DNA from: Gymnopus androsaceus JB14
Lineage: Eukaryota > Basidiomycota > Agaricomycetes > Agaricales > Omphalotaceae
Reading direction: 5' to 3'
DNA: 64,000 nt
NCBI GenBank assembly: GCA_009733575.1
Contig: ML769455.1
Location: forward strand, 124,001-188,000
Position numbers and translations under genes: made by a program. A model generated the notes under the pieces. That model had not been told where the DNA came from and did no database searches. It worked only from the letters and a program-made list of their open reading frames with translations. Below, piece after piece: positions 11,411 through 22,845 of this stretch (positions within the stretch are counted from its first letter, which is position 1; every line of letters begins with the position of its first letter).

Positions 11411-12322
11411 TCATCCCAGCTCCGCCCATACATCCTCGTCGTCTCGATTTTCTAGCGCCCGTGTGGCAAGAGGCATCTCTGAAAGAGGCTGCGGCTGATC
11501 AGCATCAAAGACAACAGGATTCCGAACTAGTGGTCGGCCAAGTTCAGGATCCTCTTCTTCGTCACTCTCAATGTCGATATCGAGATTTGTGTACCCTGCC
11601 TGTCTGGCGGCGTTGATGTTAATGGGCTTAGGTCGGGAAAAGATGGATTGTCCGGATCTAATCGACCAAAAATTAACGGTTTGCGCATGCGGTAGCAACG
11701 GATGAACATACTGCCTCATGACTGCCAAAAGACGACTGAATTGTAGAACATTTCGGGCAACAAGTAGCAGCGTATCCAGAATTTCCTCTTCTTTGCTGGT
11801 AGAGCCACATCTTGCAAACGCAAGAACGAGCAACGTGAGCGCACAGAATATCGTCAAAAGTAAATCTGCAATGTTGAAAGGTGATTTCCAGAATTGCTAC
11901 GAATTGAAAAGATATGAGAAACGTTCAACGGAGGGTCATGAGGACAAACGTACCCGTCCAAAAGCCACAAACCGTATCCCTACTTCCAGTATCATTGAAG
12001 TATTGATGATAATTTCGAGAATGTAGAACGCAAGACCAGGACAACCATCGGTGATACTCAAAACTATCGTAGTTATAGAGAGAGTGGCCATCACCAAGTA
12101 TAGCACGATGTATGTCCGGGAGTGCACAAAGCGATTGGCTACGCCTTTAGCTATTTCGTCCCGTGTCAAAGCATACATAGAACGTCTAGAAGTTCCGCGT
12201 TAAATTTCTTGAGGCCATGGACGAGAAGGTATCTCTCACGCGGGGATGGCAGGTGCTTCTTCATGTGCATTGCGGTTTAAAGGCTCAGCTTCGCCGGATT
12301 CGACGTCGTCTCGAAACGACAT
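11411..12322 (-). CDS. Four-TM voltage-sensor-like membrane protein
   Basis: Exons start at ATG 12322 (MSFRDDVESGEAEPLNR) and are joined by GTGAGA...CTAG and GTACGT...CGTAG introns and probably a third, GTATGT...TTAG, near 11665-11715. The product has four hydrophobic segments resembling S1-S4 of voltage-sensor domains: RTYIVLYLVMATLSITTIVL, LEIIINTSMILEVGIRF with an acidic residue in S2, FNIADLLLTIF with an Asp in S3, and a last helix with Arg spaced along it (ARNVLQFSRLLAVMR). No pore helix or selectivity filter follows. The C-tail is acidic (IESDEEEDPE). A pore-less voltage-sensor protein could be a proton channel or a sensor subunit. The Hv1 S4 signature is not clear, so function is left open. 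Divergent from CWC25, starts 130 bases apart. Confidence 0.7.
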
Positions 12323-12451
12323 GGTTGCTGAAGAGACCGTAGAACCACGTGCGAACGGTTCCGCTACAGAGTTAGTCAGCGCTCGAGAGCTTTCTTCTTG
12401 ACTTCCACCTCAAAAATCCTTCTATCCTCGCACACATAATCTATCGTCAAA

Positions 12452-13858
12452 ATGGGTGGTGGAGATTTGAATATGAAAAAGTCGTGGCATCCGCTGCTCC
12501 TGAAGAATCAGGAGCGAGTGTGGTTGGAGGAGAAGAAGGCTGTGAGTACTCCTTCTCACAATTATCAGTTCTTTGTCTTACATTCTCATATCTTTCAGCT
12601 TGAAGAGAAGAAGAAGCTTCGACCAGCTCAGGAAGGAGAAGGAAGAGGAACGACAGCTTCAGGAACTCCAGCGTTTACAGGAGGAGAAGACGGGGAAGAA
12701 AAGAACAGAGAAATTAGAATGGATGTATACAACGCCCGCTTCTGGAAGCACTCAGAATGCAAACGACTTGGAGGACTATCTTTTGGGTAAGAAAAGAGTT
12801 GACAAGATTCTGACCGCTGATGAGAACGCCAAGGTATGCTTATCTGTTCACTAACTCATGAACATACCTGACCGGTTATCATCATTTAGCTCGGTGCTTC
12901 CAACAAGAATTTCATCGCCGTGCAGAATGCCAATACTGCCCGTGATATTGCTTCCAAGATTCGTGAGGACCCGCTCCTTGCGATCAAGCAGCAGGAACAA
13001 GCTTCGTATGAAGCGTTGATGGCTAATCCTCTTCGGTTGCAAGAGATGCAGCGGCGAAACGGTATCGCTCCCAAAAAGGACAAAAAGGAGCGTAAAAGAG
13101 AAAAGGAAGAGAAGCGGCGATTGAAGGAGGAGAAGAGGCAGAAAAAGCTTCGTGACCCGTACTCGCGGTCGCCCAGTCCCTCAGACGATCGTTACGACGA
13201 CCGCCACTCACGAAGATCCCGTCGCTCGCCTAGCCCTTACCGATCCGCATCTCCTTACTCTCGTCATGACAGCCGAAGAGCGGATCCATCCAGCCGCAGA
13301 CGCGATAGTCGAAGTCGTAGTCCTAGGCGTGACTATCCTCGCAGATATCCTCGAGACGACGACAATTCCACTTCGTCTGATTCTCCCCCGGACGATAATC
13401 TTCGAGGCAGAGACCGACACTCTTATGGTGCCAGGGGGTCCAGGAGCAGGACCCTTGAGGTGTCTCATCTACCCAAACGTTCTCGAAGCCCAAGTCTTGC
13501 GCGAGAGTCTCGATACGAGACATACAATCATAAGCGACCTCGAAGGAGTCCCAGTCCTCGTTCTCGTACTCCTCCACCGCAGAAATCTACGAGTACTCGT
13601 GCTGAAGAAGACCGAGCTGCCCGACTTGCTGCCATGTCTTCGAATGCTGAAGCAGCCAAGATTGAACGTCAAGAAAGATTGACAAAGCTTTTGGAGAAGG
13701 AAAAAGCTGATCTGGCGGCGGAGGAAGCTGCGCGCGCCAAGTCGAAGGGCATGGGTGGATTCCTTAGTCACGAGTCGAAGAAGGTATTCGGCGGATCCGG
13801 TGGGCTGGAGGACAGGATACGAAGAGGAAGAGGCGGTATGGTCATCGATACTGATTGA
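12452..13858 (+). CDS. CWC25: CWC25 pre-mRNA splicing factor
   Basis: Cwc25 joins the activated spliceosome after Prp2 action and is needed for the first catalytic step. The N-terminus [19 protein letters not shown] is the highly conserved family start. It is followed by a charged coiled coil, the segment [13 protein letters not shown], and a long Arg/Ser-rich and basic C-terminal tail with many RS, SP and KR repeats. Two introns are read: after AAG-GCT near 12541 and after AAC-GCC-AAG near 12833. One extra T at 12618-12619 breaks the frame. Without it the exon reads [18 protein letters not shown], as expected. Ends at TGA 13856-13858. Confidence 0.92.
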
Positions 13859-14020
13859 TAGGGAACCTTTCTACAGGTACCGGTAACATTGTATTTTTCT
13901 ATTAGGTATGTATGTATGATAATAACTAGCTCTGCGGCAGTCCATTCCGAGTCCGTTATCGAGTCCCAGGTATCGTAAAGTAAAGTAACAAGAGTATATG
14001 TCCAAGCTGAGGAGAGTTGA

Positions 14021-14570
14021 CTAGTCGGAATCAGAACCAGAACTGGAGGAAGATTGAGAAGAGTACGCTGACGCTCCATCCAAAGAACCGCTATCGCTAG
14101 AAAGCCTGGCAGAGCAAAGTAATGGCGGACAAAGAGCATTGGCTTTATCACTGTGAAGCAGATTCGAAAGTGGCGTGGATGGTAACTTGGGCGTGAGCAG
14201 CTTGGGCGTAGTCTTCTCACTTACGCGTTGGATGAACGAAACGCGTGGTGAGCGAGGAGGAGTGACGACCTGGAGTTCAAAATGAGATTGGGAGAACAGT
14301 GGAGCCGATCCTTGCTAACCGTCATTCGTTCATCTTCCACAACTTCCACTGATCCTACACTAGACAAGCAGTCGAACTTCCAATAGAGGTCGAACGAGGC
14401 TTCTCTGTTGGACTCTCCTTTTATCTGAGCGACTCTTGGATAAATCAGACCCTCCTGAAGCTTATTAGACCAGGCGAGTGTGAGCAAATACGCAATAAGC
14501 TTACGGTTCGAGAACGGGGAGAGGGCTTCGAGAGCTCATCGTCAAAGCGAACTTGGCGAGTGTTGGACAT
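14021..14570 (-). CDS. Small Ser-rich protein, unknown
   Basis: ATG at 14570 opens MSNTRQVRFDDELSKPS. Introns GTAAGC...CAG (around 14455-14502) and GTTAGC...CCAG (around 14275-14322) keep the frame and give a protein of about 150 residues. It contains VVTPPRSPRVSFIQR, then TTPKLLTPKLPSTPLSN and a Ser-rich acidic end (SSQSSSSSGSDSD). The RVxF/F-x-x-R pieces and TP/SP sites hint at a regulated docking protein, for instance a phosphatase or kinase substrate, but no family is recognised. It is divergent from DMC1 with 327 bases between start codons. Confidence 0.6.
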
Positions 14571-14897
14571 AGCGATGCAAGACATTGAAGAGACCGTAGG
14601 AGTAGTTTGTGCGGAGATAGTAATGTGCGAGATGGTGGTCGTAAAGAAAGAGGCGAAAGCAAGTGGAGCTTCTTATAGAAAATGATCGAATGTCTCTTTG
14701 CTCAGTTCTACTTTAAATATACAGTATATATGCGTCACTTTTTATTGAAAGTCTCCAGTACAGTAGCCGAAATATTTATTTGAGCCTTAAAGCTGTTGCT
14801 TAGACCAGTTTGGACGCTCAGATTGACGCGTCAAAAAGCCCAAACGCGAAAAGCGTGATCTTCATTCTCTCTTAAACTTACCACCATCATCATCATC
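14571..14897. promoter_or_regulatory. Divergent promoter, small Ser-rich gene / DMC1
   Basis: The 327-base gap lies between two start codons pointing away from each other and must hold both promoters. It is AT-rich around 14695-14790, with a TATATA stretch near 14717. An ACGCGTC motif, which matches the MluI cell-cycle box core (ACGCGT), occurs at about 14826-14832 on the DMC1 side. I see no other clear motif; the functional reading is inference. Confidence 0.35.
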
Positions 14898-16771
14898 ATG
14901 CCTCCTCGTCGTGCTCCATCTCAAGCATCCGCTGCTCCTTCGCGTCCTGCAAGTCCTGATGTGGACTTTGACGATGTAATTGCGTTCATTTTCTTCTCGT
15001 CATCGTCGGTACTGACCAGCCCAAAAGAGTCCAACCTTTGATACTGTCGACGAACTCCAGCAGCACGTATGTCGATTCACCTTCTCATTATAATCGCGCT
15101 GTTAACAAAGATCTTATTCAGGGTATCAATGTGCAAGATATCCTGAAGCTCAAAGTCAGTTTCTCCTCCTTGCCATCCTTTTTTTCTGCTCATCGACGCG
15201 TCGATACCGCGTGTAGTCTGCAGCAATTAATACCGTTTCTGGAGTAAACATGACGACGCGACGACAATTGCTTAAAATCAAGGTTTGTTACTGTGAACCG
15301 TCTATATAGGCTTGTAGCTGAAAAATGCCACAGGGAATGTCGGAGGCCAAGGTTGAAAAGATAAAAGTACGTTGTTAAACGCGTTCGTTGGCCAAAGCTT
15401 TGGCTTACATCGTATTATAGGAAGCGGCGCATAAGATTCTGGTCTGCGATTTGCGCTTGAACAATTATCCCTTTCAATCTAAAATCATCTTTTTCAGGGC
15501 TCGTCGTTCTCAACCGGTGTCGAAGTACAAGATAAGAGAAAGCGAGTCCTAGTAATCAGTACCGGCAGCAAGAGTGTCGATGCCATACTTGGTGGCGGTC
15601 TCATGTCTCAATCGGTATCCGAAGGTGAGTCTCTGCACTCTTTTTCTAATATCAAGATCTAACAGCGACGGTAGTTTATGGCGAATTTCGTACAGGAAAG
15701 ACCCAACTAGCGCATACAATGAGTGTTGTGGCCCAGCTTCCTCCCGATCTTGGTGGCGCGTCTGGTAAAGTCGCGTACATAGACACTGAAGGTAACTATG
15801 CGCCGTTTTAAGTGACTGTTCTACGGAATGATATCATTTTCCGCAGGAACATTCAGACCCGACCGTATTAAATCGATCGCCGACAGGTTTGGAGTTGACG
15901 GAAACATGGCTTTGGAAAACATACTCTATGGTATGCGTCTGAATCGTCCTCGGTCTTTCGCCTCTGAACATCTTCCGGCAGCTCGTGCTTTCAACAGCGA
16001 ACATCAGGTCCGTTAATCAGATCTGGTGCTGTCCTCAGCTCAAACCCCGTACTAGATGGAATTGATCAACGAGTGCTCACTCCGCTTCGCTGAAGACAAG
16101 GACTTTCGCCTTCTTATTATTGACAGCATTATGGCTCTTTTCCGTGTCGATTTCAGTGGACGAGGAGAGTTGAGTGAAAGACAGCAGAAGGTGAGCATCC
16201 CTGTGTTGTTCATGCATTTATAAAACATCTCCAACCTCAACGTTATAGCTTGCTCAAGTCAGGATCCCAGATTGATCTCTTCCGTCGTTTCCAGCTTATG
16301 TTTTTCCGCTCGTCTAGATGCTTTCAAAACTAACCAAGCTTTCCGAAGAATATAATGTTCGCATTGAAAATAAAGTTGCTCTCGAACCGATGCTCACATT
16401 GTCACTATAGATCGCTATTCTCCTCACCAATCCAAGTTCAATGTACTTGCATCTACTTCTATCCACTGTCCTATTGGGTCCCTTACTGTTTCTCTTCTCT
16501 ATTAGCCGATCCCGGAGCCACAATGACTTTCGTGGCCGGCGGTGCACTCAAGCCAATTGGTGGTCATATTCTTTCTCATGCATCGGCAACTAGGATGTTC
16601 CTTCGAAAAGGCAAGTCAAGGCTACGCGCTTCTCTGCCTTGAGCTCGTTACTAATTACCTGCTATATCAGGTCGTGCAGAAGAACGTGTCGCGAAATTGG
16701 TCGATAGTCCCGACCGTCCGGAGAGCGAAGCCTCTTACAAATTGGACGAAGGTGGCTGGGCCGATGTCTGA
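14898..16771 (+). CDS. DMC1: DMC1 meiotic recombinase (RecA/Rad51 family)
   Basis: DMC1 forms filaments on meiotic single-stranded DNA and carries out strand exchange between homologues. The protein has a short N-terminal tail, an HhH domain ([36 protein letters not shown]), Walker [10 protein letters not shown], Walker [21 protein letters not shown], and the loop region [13 protein letters not shown]1-type residues such as [16 protein letters not shown] and ARAFNSEHQ distinguish it from RAD51. It ends [11 protein letters not shown]. It has about twelve small introns, one of them GC-AG (16611-16670). One extra C at 16432-16433 breaks LLTNQVQ; removing it restores the family sequence. Confidence 0.95.
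16611..16670 (+). other. GC-AG intron in DMC1
   Basis: Donor AAAAG|GCAAGT and acceptor TATATCAG, 60 nt. Splicing joins FLRKG to [13 protein letters not shown], the conserved DMC1 C-terminus. No GT donor keeps this joint. Confidence 0.85.
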
Positions 16772-16994
16772 ATACTAATAATAAGCTGCTATCTTCTGCT
16801 TGCATGGACTAGGATGGAGTCATGGACCTTCTACGAATCACTGTACTCGATTTTCTTTATTTTGCTGCTCTGCGTTCACTGTGTTATTAATGTTGTTCAA
16901 AATGCCTTCGATTGAGGCTGCTACTGTGCTATTGTACTATGTATTTGCTCATGTTCCGCGTCTGTATTTCATGTTCTCAATAGACCCTTCGAGG

Positions 16995-17165
16995 TTACAG
17001 CTGTTTCGAAAAACGGAGGCCACCTCAAGAAAAAGCAATCGACACAGCCTACCATTCAGTTGCTCCTCACTTCAATCCATGGATCTACGGGCCCCACCAG
17101 AACTGAATAGCTCTCGTCACCTCAGGAAGGAAGGAGGTGGCCTCCGTTTATCGAAACAGCTGTAA
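16995..17165. mobile_element. MITE-like foldback element, 171 bp
   Basis: Two 32-base arms in inverted orientation, 16995-17026 and 17134-17165, match at all but one position (TTACAGCTGTTTCGA...ACGGAGGCCACCTC). The 107-base middle has a shorter inverted pair around ATTCAGTT/AACTGAAT, so the whole unit can fold back. Ends read TA-CAGCTG at both sides, which fits a TA target duplication of the Tc1/mariner type. It carries no coding sequence. It lies between DMC1 and the F-box gene, only 66 bases upstream of the F-box start codon. Confidence 0.75.
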
Positions 17166-17231
17166 AAGCACCAAAGTAAGCGCCAAAGTAAGCGCGCGTC
17201 ATCCTGTCTGAAATCGCCACTCCGTCAAAGT

Positions 17232-19176
17232 ATGGCTCAGAGATCTCCTACAGGTAAGTAAGCTCGTCCATTCCTTCTGAATTAATCACGAAGTATCTTC
17301 AGAAACCCTCCCAAACCAAATTTCGACTCCAACTCACTTGTGTACACAATGCGGGCACTCACTAAAGCTAGCCAGCAGTCTCGATCGCTTGCAGCGAAAT
17401 TCGGATGAAATAATGAGCATTGTGCGGTCAGGACGGCCTCCAAACTCCGATCTTGAACGCTCAGTCCTTGCTGAGCAGCTGCAGGATACGCAAGCGGATA
17501 TCGATCATTGCCAGATAGAGCTTGACCGTCTGCGAGAACTCTTGTCGTCTCGAATTCGCTCCATTACATCTCCCATCCGCATGCTTCCTTGCGAAATTTT
17601 GGTCGAGATCTTCAGTTATCTCTGCACAGCTCGAAGTGCCAATCATTACACCACCCAGATCCACTCGATGAATATCTCCATCCCATCGATGGTTTTGAGA
17701 CAAGTGTGCATTTCTTGGTACAACCTTATCAATGGTACACCTGCCTTGTGGTCCACTTTTGACATCTACAACGGGTCCAGCAACCGGGAAAACACCATCC
17801 TTGGGATCCTCAGATTCTTTCTTCGAAAATCTTGCTCTCACCCACTTGACTTTATATACTACCACCAATATGCCGGTTCCAGCAAAATCATTCCTTTGAT
17901 TAATACAGCTGCAGTATCTGACCGTTGGCGTCGAGTCGAGTTCTTTGGTGTAGGTTCACAACTTGCGAGGACATTGTTTCAACAAAACTCGGAAAACGAC
18001 GACGAGGTTGTTACGCCTCAAGCTCGATGTTTCCCCGAGCTAGTCTCACTTCGTCTACAGTCATATGAGTATGACATTTCCTTCCCTCTACCCAGCTGTC
18101 CTAAGGTTAAATCTTTAACCCTACAAATGCTGCACCTCTACCGCCACCCTTCTTCTTCATGTTGGACTACGGTCCGGATGCTGGACCTGGAAAATCTGAC
18201 TTCCCCAAATATTCATCATATTCTTGAAAGCTGTCCAAACGCCGAGGAGGTTTCGCTTAGGTGGATTCTCAAAACTCCAGAGAGCTCCAGCCAGCATTGG
18301 CCGCACCTTGTCTGCACACGCCTTGGAAAGCTTAAGCTCGCCTTTGATTATGAGAAGCTGGGAGCCATCGAACCTCTCACTGTGCTCCTTGACAGTTTAA
18401 CTGCCCCTGCACTCACTCATCTTGTCATCTATTCAGAAGATGATCATTTGTCTGCGGACGAAGAGCCTTTTAGCAGTGTGATTGGCTCTATATGCTCCAT
18501 GCTCGGTCGTTCTTTCATTAATACTTCTATTGGAAAGAATGTCCAAATCCCACAGGGGGGATTTAACTCCAAATCGGCAGGTGTAACACACCTTTCTCTT
18601 GATTCAATCACACCCTCCCTTCTTGATCTTCATCGTCTGTTAGCTGCCTTGCCCTCCGTCACACATTTCGACTATGTCGAAGCACATCGAGACCAGTGGA
18701 GTACTGCAGATCGGGTGGTCAAGTGTTTGATAGCACCACATACTCGCAGCAGCTCGGACGGCAGCGACGATGATGGTAGTTTTGGGAACAATAACGTCTT
18801 GAAGGAAGAAAGCGAGAGGGATTATGGGTACAGGTATGAGAGTAAGGCCGATGAAGGTCATGCTGAAGGTAAACATGCCAGTCAAGGTTGCCTACTCCCC
18901 AACCTACAAAGCCTCACTCTGAAAATACGGCCTCTCAACGATTCGGTAATCCAGCTGATTAGGTCGAGATGGAAGCCGTCTTTGCCACAAGAAATCCAAG
19001 GAGGGCAGGAGAATGAACTCATCATCCATACCGAGCCATGTGTCTGCCTGAAAAATGTCGAGATTCGTGTTCAAGCATGTAGATTCCCCAAATTTCGAAC
19101 GTCCGCGATACAGGAGCTGAAGAGGAGGTGCCAGCGATTCTCCAATGATATACGATTCGAAATCAAACAAGGTTGA
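17232..19176 (+). CDS. F-box/leucine-rich-repeat-like protein
   Basis: Agaricomycetes carry many such genes. The F-box recruits SKP1 in SCF ubiquitin ligases and the C-terminus is thought to choose targets. A 22-base first exon (17232-17253) and a GTAAGT...TTCAG intron lead into one long exon, 631 residues in total. Features in order are CTQCG near the start, a coiled coil (ERSVLAEQLQDTQADIDHCQIELDRL), the F-box core LPCEILVEIFSYL...LRQVCISWYNLINGTPALWS at residues about 105-165, then irregular leucine-rich repeats to the end. An acidic low-complexity insertion (SSSDGSDDDGSFGNNN) lies in the last third. The start was chosen because exon 1 keeps the frame and has the first ATG. Confidence 0.85.
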
Positions 19177-19400
19177 ATTTGCTGTGGGGTTTTGGTACAA
19201 TAGTAAAAATCATGTTCTTTAGTCTGACGCTAGCAATTCATCCTCTTGGCCTAGTCTTCTTGCTGCTGGGCACAATGTTGCGTGAGAGTAAGAACGAAGT
19301 TGTTCAGAAGTTTGAACGGCGTCGTAATGTCGCTACTCAGATTTTGGTTATCGCTGCATCGTCCATGTAACGTTAGAGTGACAGAATCACAGTAACGGCA

Positions 19401-20108
19401 CAGTTTGGGCTATACGAATGTAGAGCAAGCACTTCGAGGAAGGCGTATCATGTATGCTGTAAGTAATATGATACTGATCAATAGCTCGTTCATTGCGCTC
19501 ACCGTCTTTTCTCACTGATCACGTAGTTGTTTCCAGCAATTGCGGCTGTTGAGATTGAAGTTAGCGCATGGGCATATGGAGAGGAGCAGAAAGCTGTGAT
19601 TTCCACGGCTACAGAGCTAGGCATCTCGGTCTTCGCATACTCTCAGTTAGGAAACGGGTTTTTAACAGGAACTATCAGGATCTTCAACTATTCTGCATTT
19701 CCAAGAGTATTGATTGATGTAGAGGGAGATCATCGCGCCAGATGGAACTGCTTCAAGGAGGAAAACTTCAGGGCAAACCAAGCTATCGTCGAAGGACTGA
19801 AAACTATTGCAGAGAAAAGCGGTATTACTACAGCGCAGCTCTGTCTCGCATGGGTGGCTTCTCTCGGCCCAACTATGATTCATCTTGCCGGGTCATCGTA
19901 CGCTGCACTATCTTGTTGTCGGCGTGTATTTGGACTAACTCCATTGTATAGGAAAGCGATTCGGACCTTGGAAAACTTGCAAGCGGGCGAAGTGCAATTG
20001 ACAGCGGAGGAGCGCAAGACGATTGACGAAGTTCTGATTGCGCATCCTGTCTCCGGTGAGAGGTATTTTGGCGGGGCTGCAAATGAACGTCTGCAGCTCT
20101 GGGGTTGA
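19401..20108 (+). pseudogene. Aldo/keto reductase, 5'-truncated
   Basis: The segment encodes the C-terminal half of an aldo/keto reductase of the pyridoxine/auxin-induced type. Read in order: ECRASTSRKAYH, a GTATGC...GTAG intron, IAAVEIEVSAWAYGEEQ, LGNGFLTGTIR, EGDHRARWNCFKEENFRANQ, TTAQLCLAWVASLGPTMIHLAGSS, a GTACGC...TATAG intron, then KAIRTLENLQ and GERYFGGAANERLQLWG with TGA at 20106-20108. The N-terminal half of the barrel, which holds the catalytic Asp, Tyr, Lys and His, is absent: upstream lies only non-homologous sequence after the F-box gene. A functional enzyme is therefore unlikely. A second, shorter copy of the 3' end lies inverted at 23.5 kb. Confidence 0.75.
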
Positions 20109-20225
20109 AGTCAATACTTTTGAATTGTCTACCGTAGCCGAGTTGCTCTTGCTCTGTTGTCTGTGTTGAATTTGTATAATTTTTTATTTATTGTTGGCGG
20201 AGTTCAACATACCGTCCCTGGGCCT
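19990..20225. repeat. Left arm of an inverted repeat (AKR 3' end)
   Basis: This stretch, covering the last AKR codons and the following 120 bases, recurs in reverse complement at about 23335-23585. Shared blocks include GACGAAG.TCTGATTGC.CAT, GGGGCTGCAAATGAACGTCTGCAGCTCTG, TAGCCGA.TTGCTCTTGCT and GTTGAATTTGTATAATTT. Similarity extends past the stop codon, so the duplication was of DNA and not of a spliced transcript. Confidence 0.7.
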
Positions 20226-21169
20226 CCCGGGCTTCCCTCCTAGACTTTGAGTAGTACTTATAGCGTCACTTTGTTGAAAGCAGTGACTGGGCAATCACGG
20301 TCGGTACAACCCCAGTAAGACTCGATGGGGAGGGAATCGATGAGGGGAAAAGGGGAGCAAGATTAATTGATCAAGTGTAACTAAGTGAAGGAATAGGAGG
20401 TATATGCGACGTTCGGAGCGGAGTGGCCAGGTATTTCCAACACTCCCACTTGTATGGTCGCATAACAATCATAACCAAAAGCAAAAGTAATAAACAAAAA
20501 TAAGATAAACATACGGGCTAATATCAACTTCTAAAATGGTAGCAACTCGTTTGCACTGAATGGCAGATTCCAAGCCCAAGTCAAACGTTGACGAACCATG
20601 AACACGATACTATCGCTTATATCTATTTTGAGACCCTGTTTATTATTCGAGTTTATCTTATGCAACTCTTTTGCGTTAACTACGACCAACACTTTGAATA
20701 AGGGTATATGGCCCCTGTTATTTATTTAAGAACATTTGACGAATTCTTATATACAGACTTTATATATGTCAAGATAACTACATACCAGCAAGCTTTGGAC
20801 ATGGAAAAATCAGCATTAGGGCCAACAAGGATTATTTAAGACCAAGTGTAAATATAACAGGCAAAGGGCGATCTGAAGATCCTCGCGAATGGCTAGAAAG
20901 CCTTGCATACCAGCGGCCGAAAGGGATCCTTAATTAGCATCGGCTCAACGCTCCAAAAAAAAGAGGCAGAATGCGAATAGATCAATAAACAAGCAAAAGG
21001 ACAGACTGCACTCTAATCCAACAAGTAAACTTGCGAGGCTAGTCCGGCGCTCCTTGTTCAATTCTCCTTTTGCCACTCCTCTTAGAGTCTCACCTTGAAA
21101 AAGGAGTCGCAATCTGACTCCTCCTTGCATACACTTCACAAGTCGTTCATCAGCCAAAAATTTCAGAGC
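20226..21169. other. Stretch without a supported gene
   Basis: Upstream region of the following orphan gene. AT-rich with no coding frame of note and no recognisable RNA gene. Runs of A/T around 20480-20520 and 20700-20770. It lies inside the pair of inverted AKR fragments. Confidence 0.4.
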
Positions 21170-22845
21170 ATGTCTCTTGAGCCAAACATTCTTCCTCCTA
21201 TTCACCATGCAACCGTGGCGTATGAGCCCAGCTTCTGCAGGGAGTGGCTCACGAGCCAACCCGTATGGACGACAAAAGCTTCAGAGCTTGCCTGCAAAAT
21301 TTTCGCTGATGTTCTCCCTACAGACACTGGTTTTCAACAGATCTTCCACATCATCGGTCCACGAACAGCCAGCGTCATCGAGTTTGTCATACAGATCGTC
21401 GCGACAACCCATCTTGGGTGCTTGCTCACCTTTAACGACAAGCATATTGATTCTAAAGACCACGAGGGAGCTGAGGCTGGTTCAGGTAATGATGGAGGAA
21501 CCAGAGGTGATGGCGGAAAGAGTAAGGAGGCCCAAGGACTTGTCGGAAAAGGCAGCAGAGAAGACGATGATAAAGAAGGAGCTGGCAAGAAAGATGCAGA
21601 TAGAGGTGATAAGAAAGATGGAGATGAAGGAAAAGGTCAAGCAGATGGAGGTAGCGGGGCCATGGAGCAAGTGAATTTGACTAATCGCTGTTTATTGAAA
21701 CTGACCTGCAAAGCTGCAACCTGCAAACAGAGAGCGCATCGCAGAATATGACACAAGCTGGGAACATTTGTCCCAGAAGAATCAACCGTATTTTTATAGC
21801 AGTATCCAAGTCAAGGTATGCTTGTCCTCGCATAACTTGCCATCGCCAAACTTACTTCATCTAGTTCCCTCGACTTCCGCCCGCGAACGTCAATGCAGAT
21901 TATGCGGGTCGTATCTCTCTGCATATCGTGGAGAGTTCGTGGAAGTTCTCAACTGGCCACTTGAGAATAATGCTCGGCGGAAACGCCAGACATTTAATTG
22001 CGTATGTAACTGATGGTTTAAACTTAACATTTGCTCATTCCGGTATCAGGAAATCATCCCATCCGGTGGAAAGAATTTGGCAGAAACAAGAGACCGTTAG
22101 CGCCGGAATTACAGCCCAATTGTCCAACTCTCCCAATGCGACCACGAGCTCGGTCAACCGTCCTGATGGAACTATATCTACAACAATTATTGGGAATCCC
22201 GTTGCAGTCAAAGGCGTTGCTTTTGAGTTAATCCCATTCCGTTATCACGCATATACTCTGCAGGACAAATTGGACATAGATGTGGTTGTTCGTCCAGACG
22301 TGGCAAGTTATCAAAATTTTGAGGGTGATTTAATATCCTGACCTTTTAATAATAGCACAGTGGCAATAACACGCTCCCGATCTCTGCTCAAATTGATTAT
22401 TTTTTCAAAGGTCAGCGACCTGATAAAAAAAACAACCCTGCAGAGATAAATATGTTGTGTGGATCTGTGAGTCTTCCCTGCTTTTTTATTTTCTTCTCAT
22501 CATGGAGTCTTCTTGTAGCTCATGATTGACGATATATATACGTATCAAACAGCAAACAGCTCCTGCAAAACTTTCTTTGGAAAATCTGCGATAATTCCTA
22601 CCGTAGAATGGAATCCAACCAAAAACGCCAAGGGATCCCCGGTGACCAGCGCCCTGCTATTCCATGCAGGTTCAGCAATTTTCCCGAAGGAGAGAGTTAG
22701 CAGATTTCTTCGAAAAACGCCATCGGGAACACCTCTCCTAGTTGTTGACGTGGTCCTCTTTGAGTGGAAGGATGGTACTGTGACTTACGAGGACATTGCT
22801 CAGACCTCCAAAATCCATAGCTATTTCCCAGATAGATTTGCATAA
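21170..22845 (+). CDS. Orphan protein with a Gly/Asp/Lys-rich linker
   Basis: ATG at 21170 starts MSLEPNILPPIHHATVAYEP. Five short introns, all GT-AG with phase kept, link the exons: donors at about 21670, 21817, 22000, 22299 and 22470. The last exon ends at TAA 22843-22845. The product has about 440 residues. There is a globular N-terminal region of about 100 residues, a low-complexity linker of about 65 residues made of Gly, Asp, Lys and Glu (GGTRGDGGKSKEAQG...KKDGDEGKGQADGG), then a globular C-terminal region with beta-like segments (HLRIMLGGNARHLIA, TPLLVVDVVLFEWKDGTVTYEDI). No signal peptide, membrane segment or known domain was recognised. It sits between inverted fragments of an AKR gene, which suggests a recently rearranged region. 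Confidence 0.7.
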
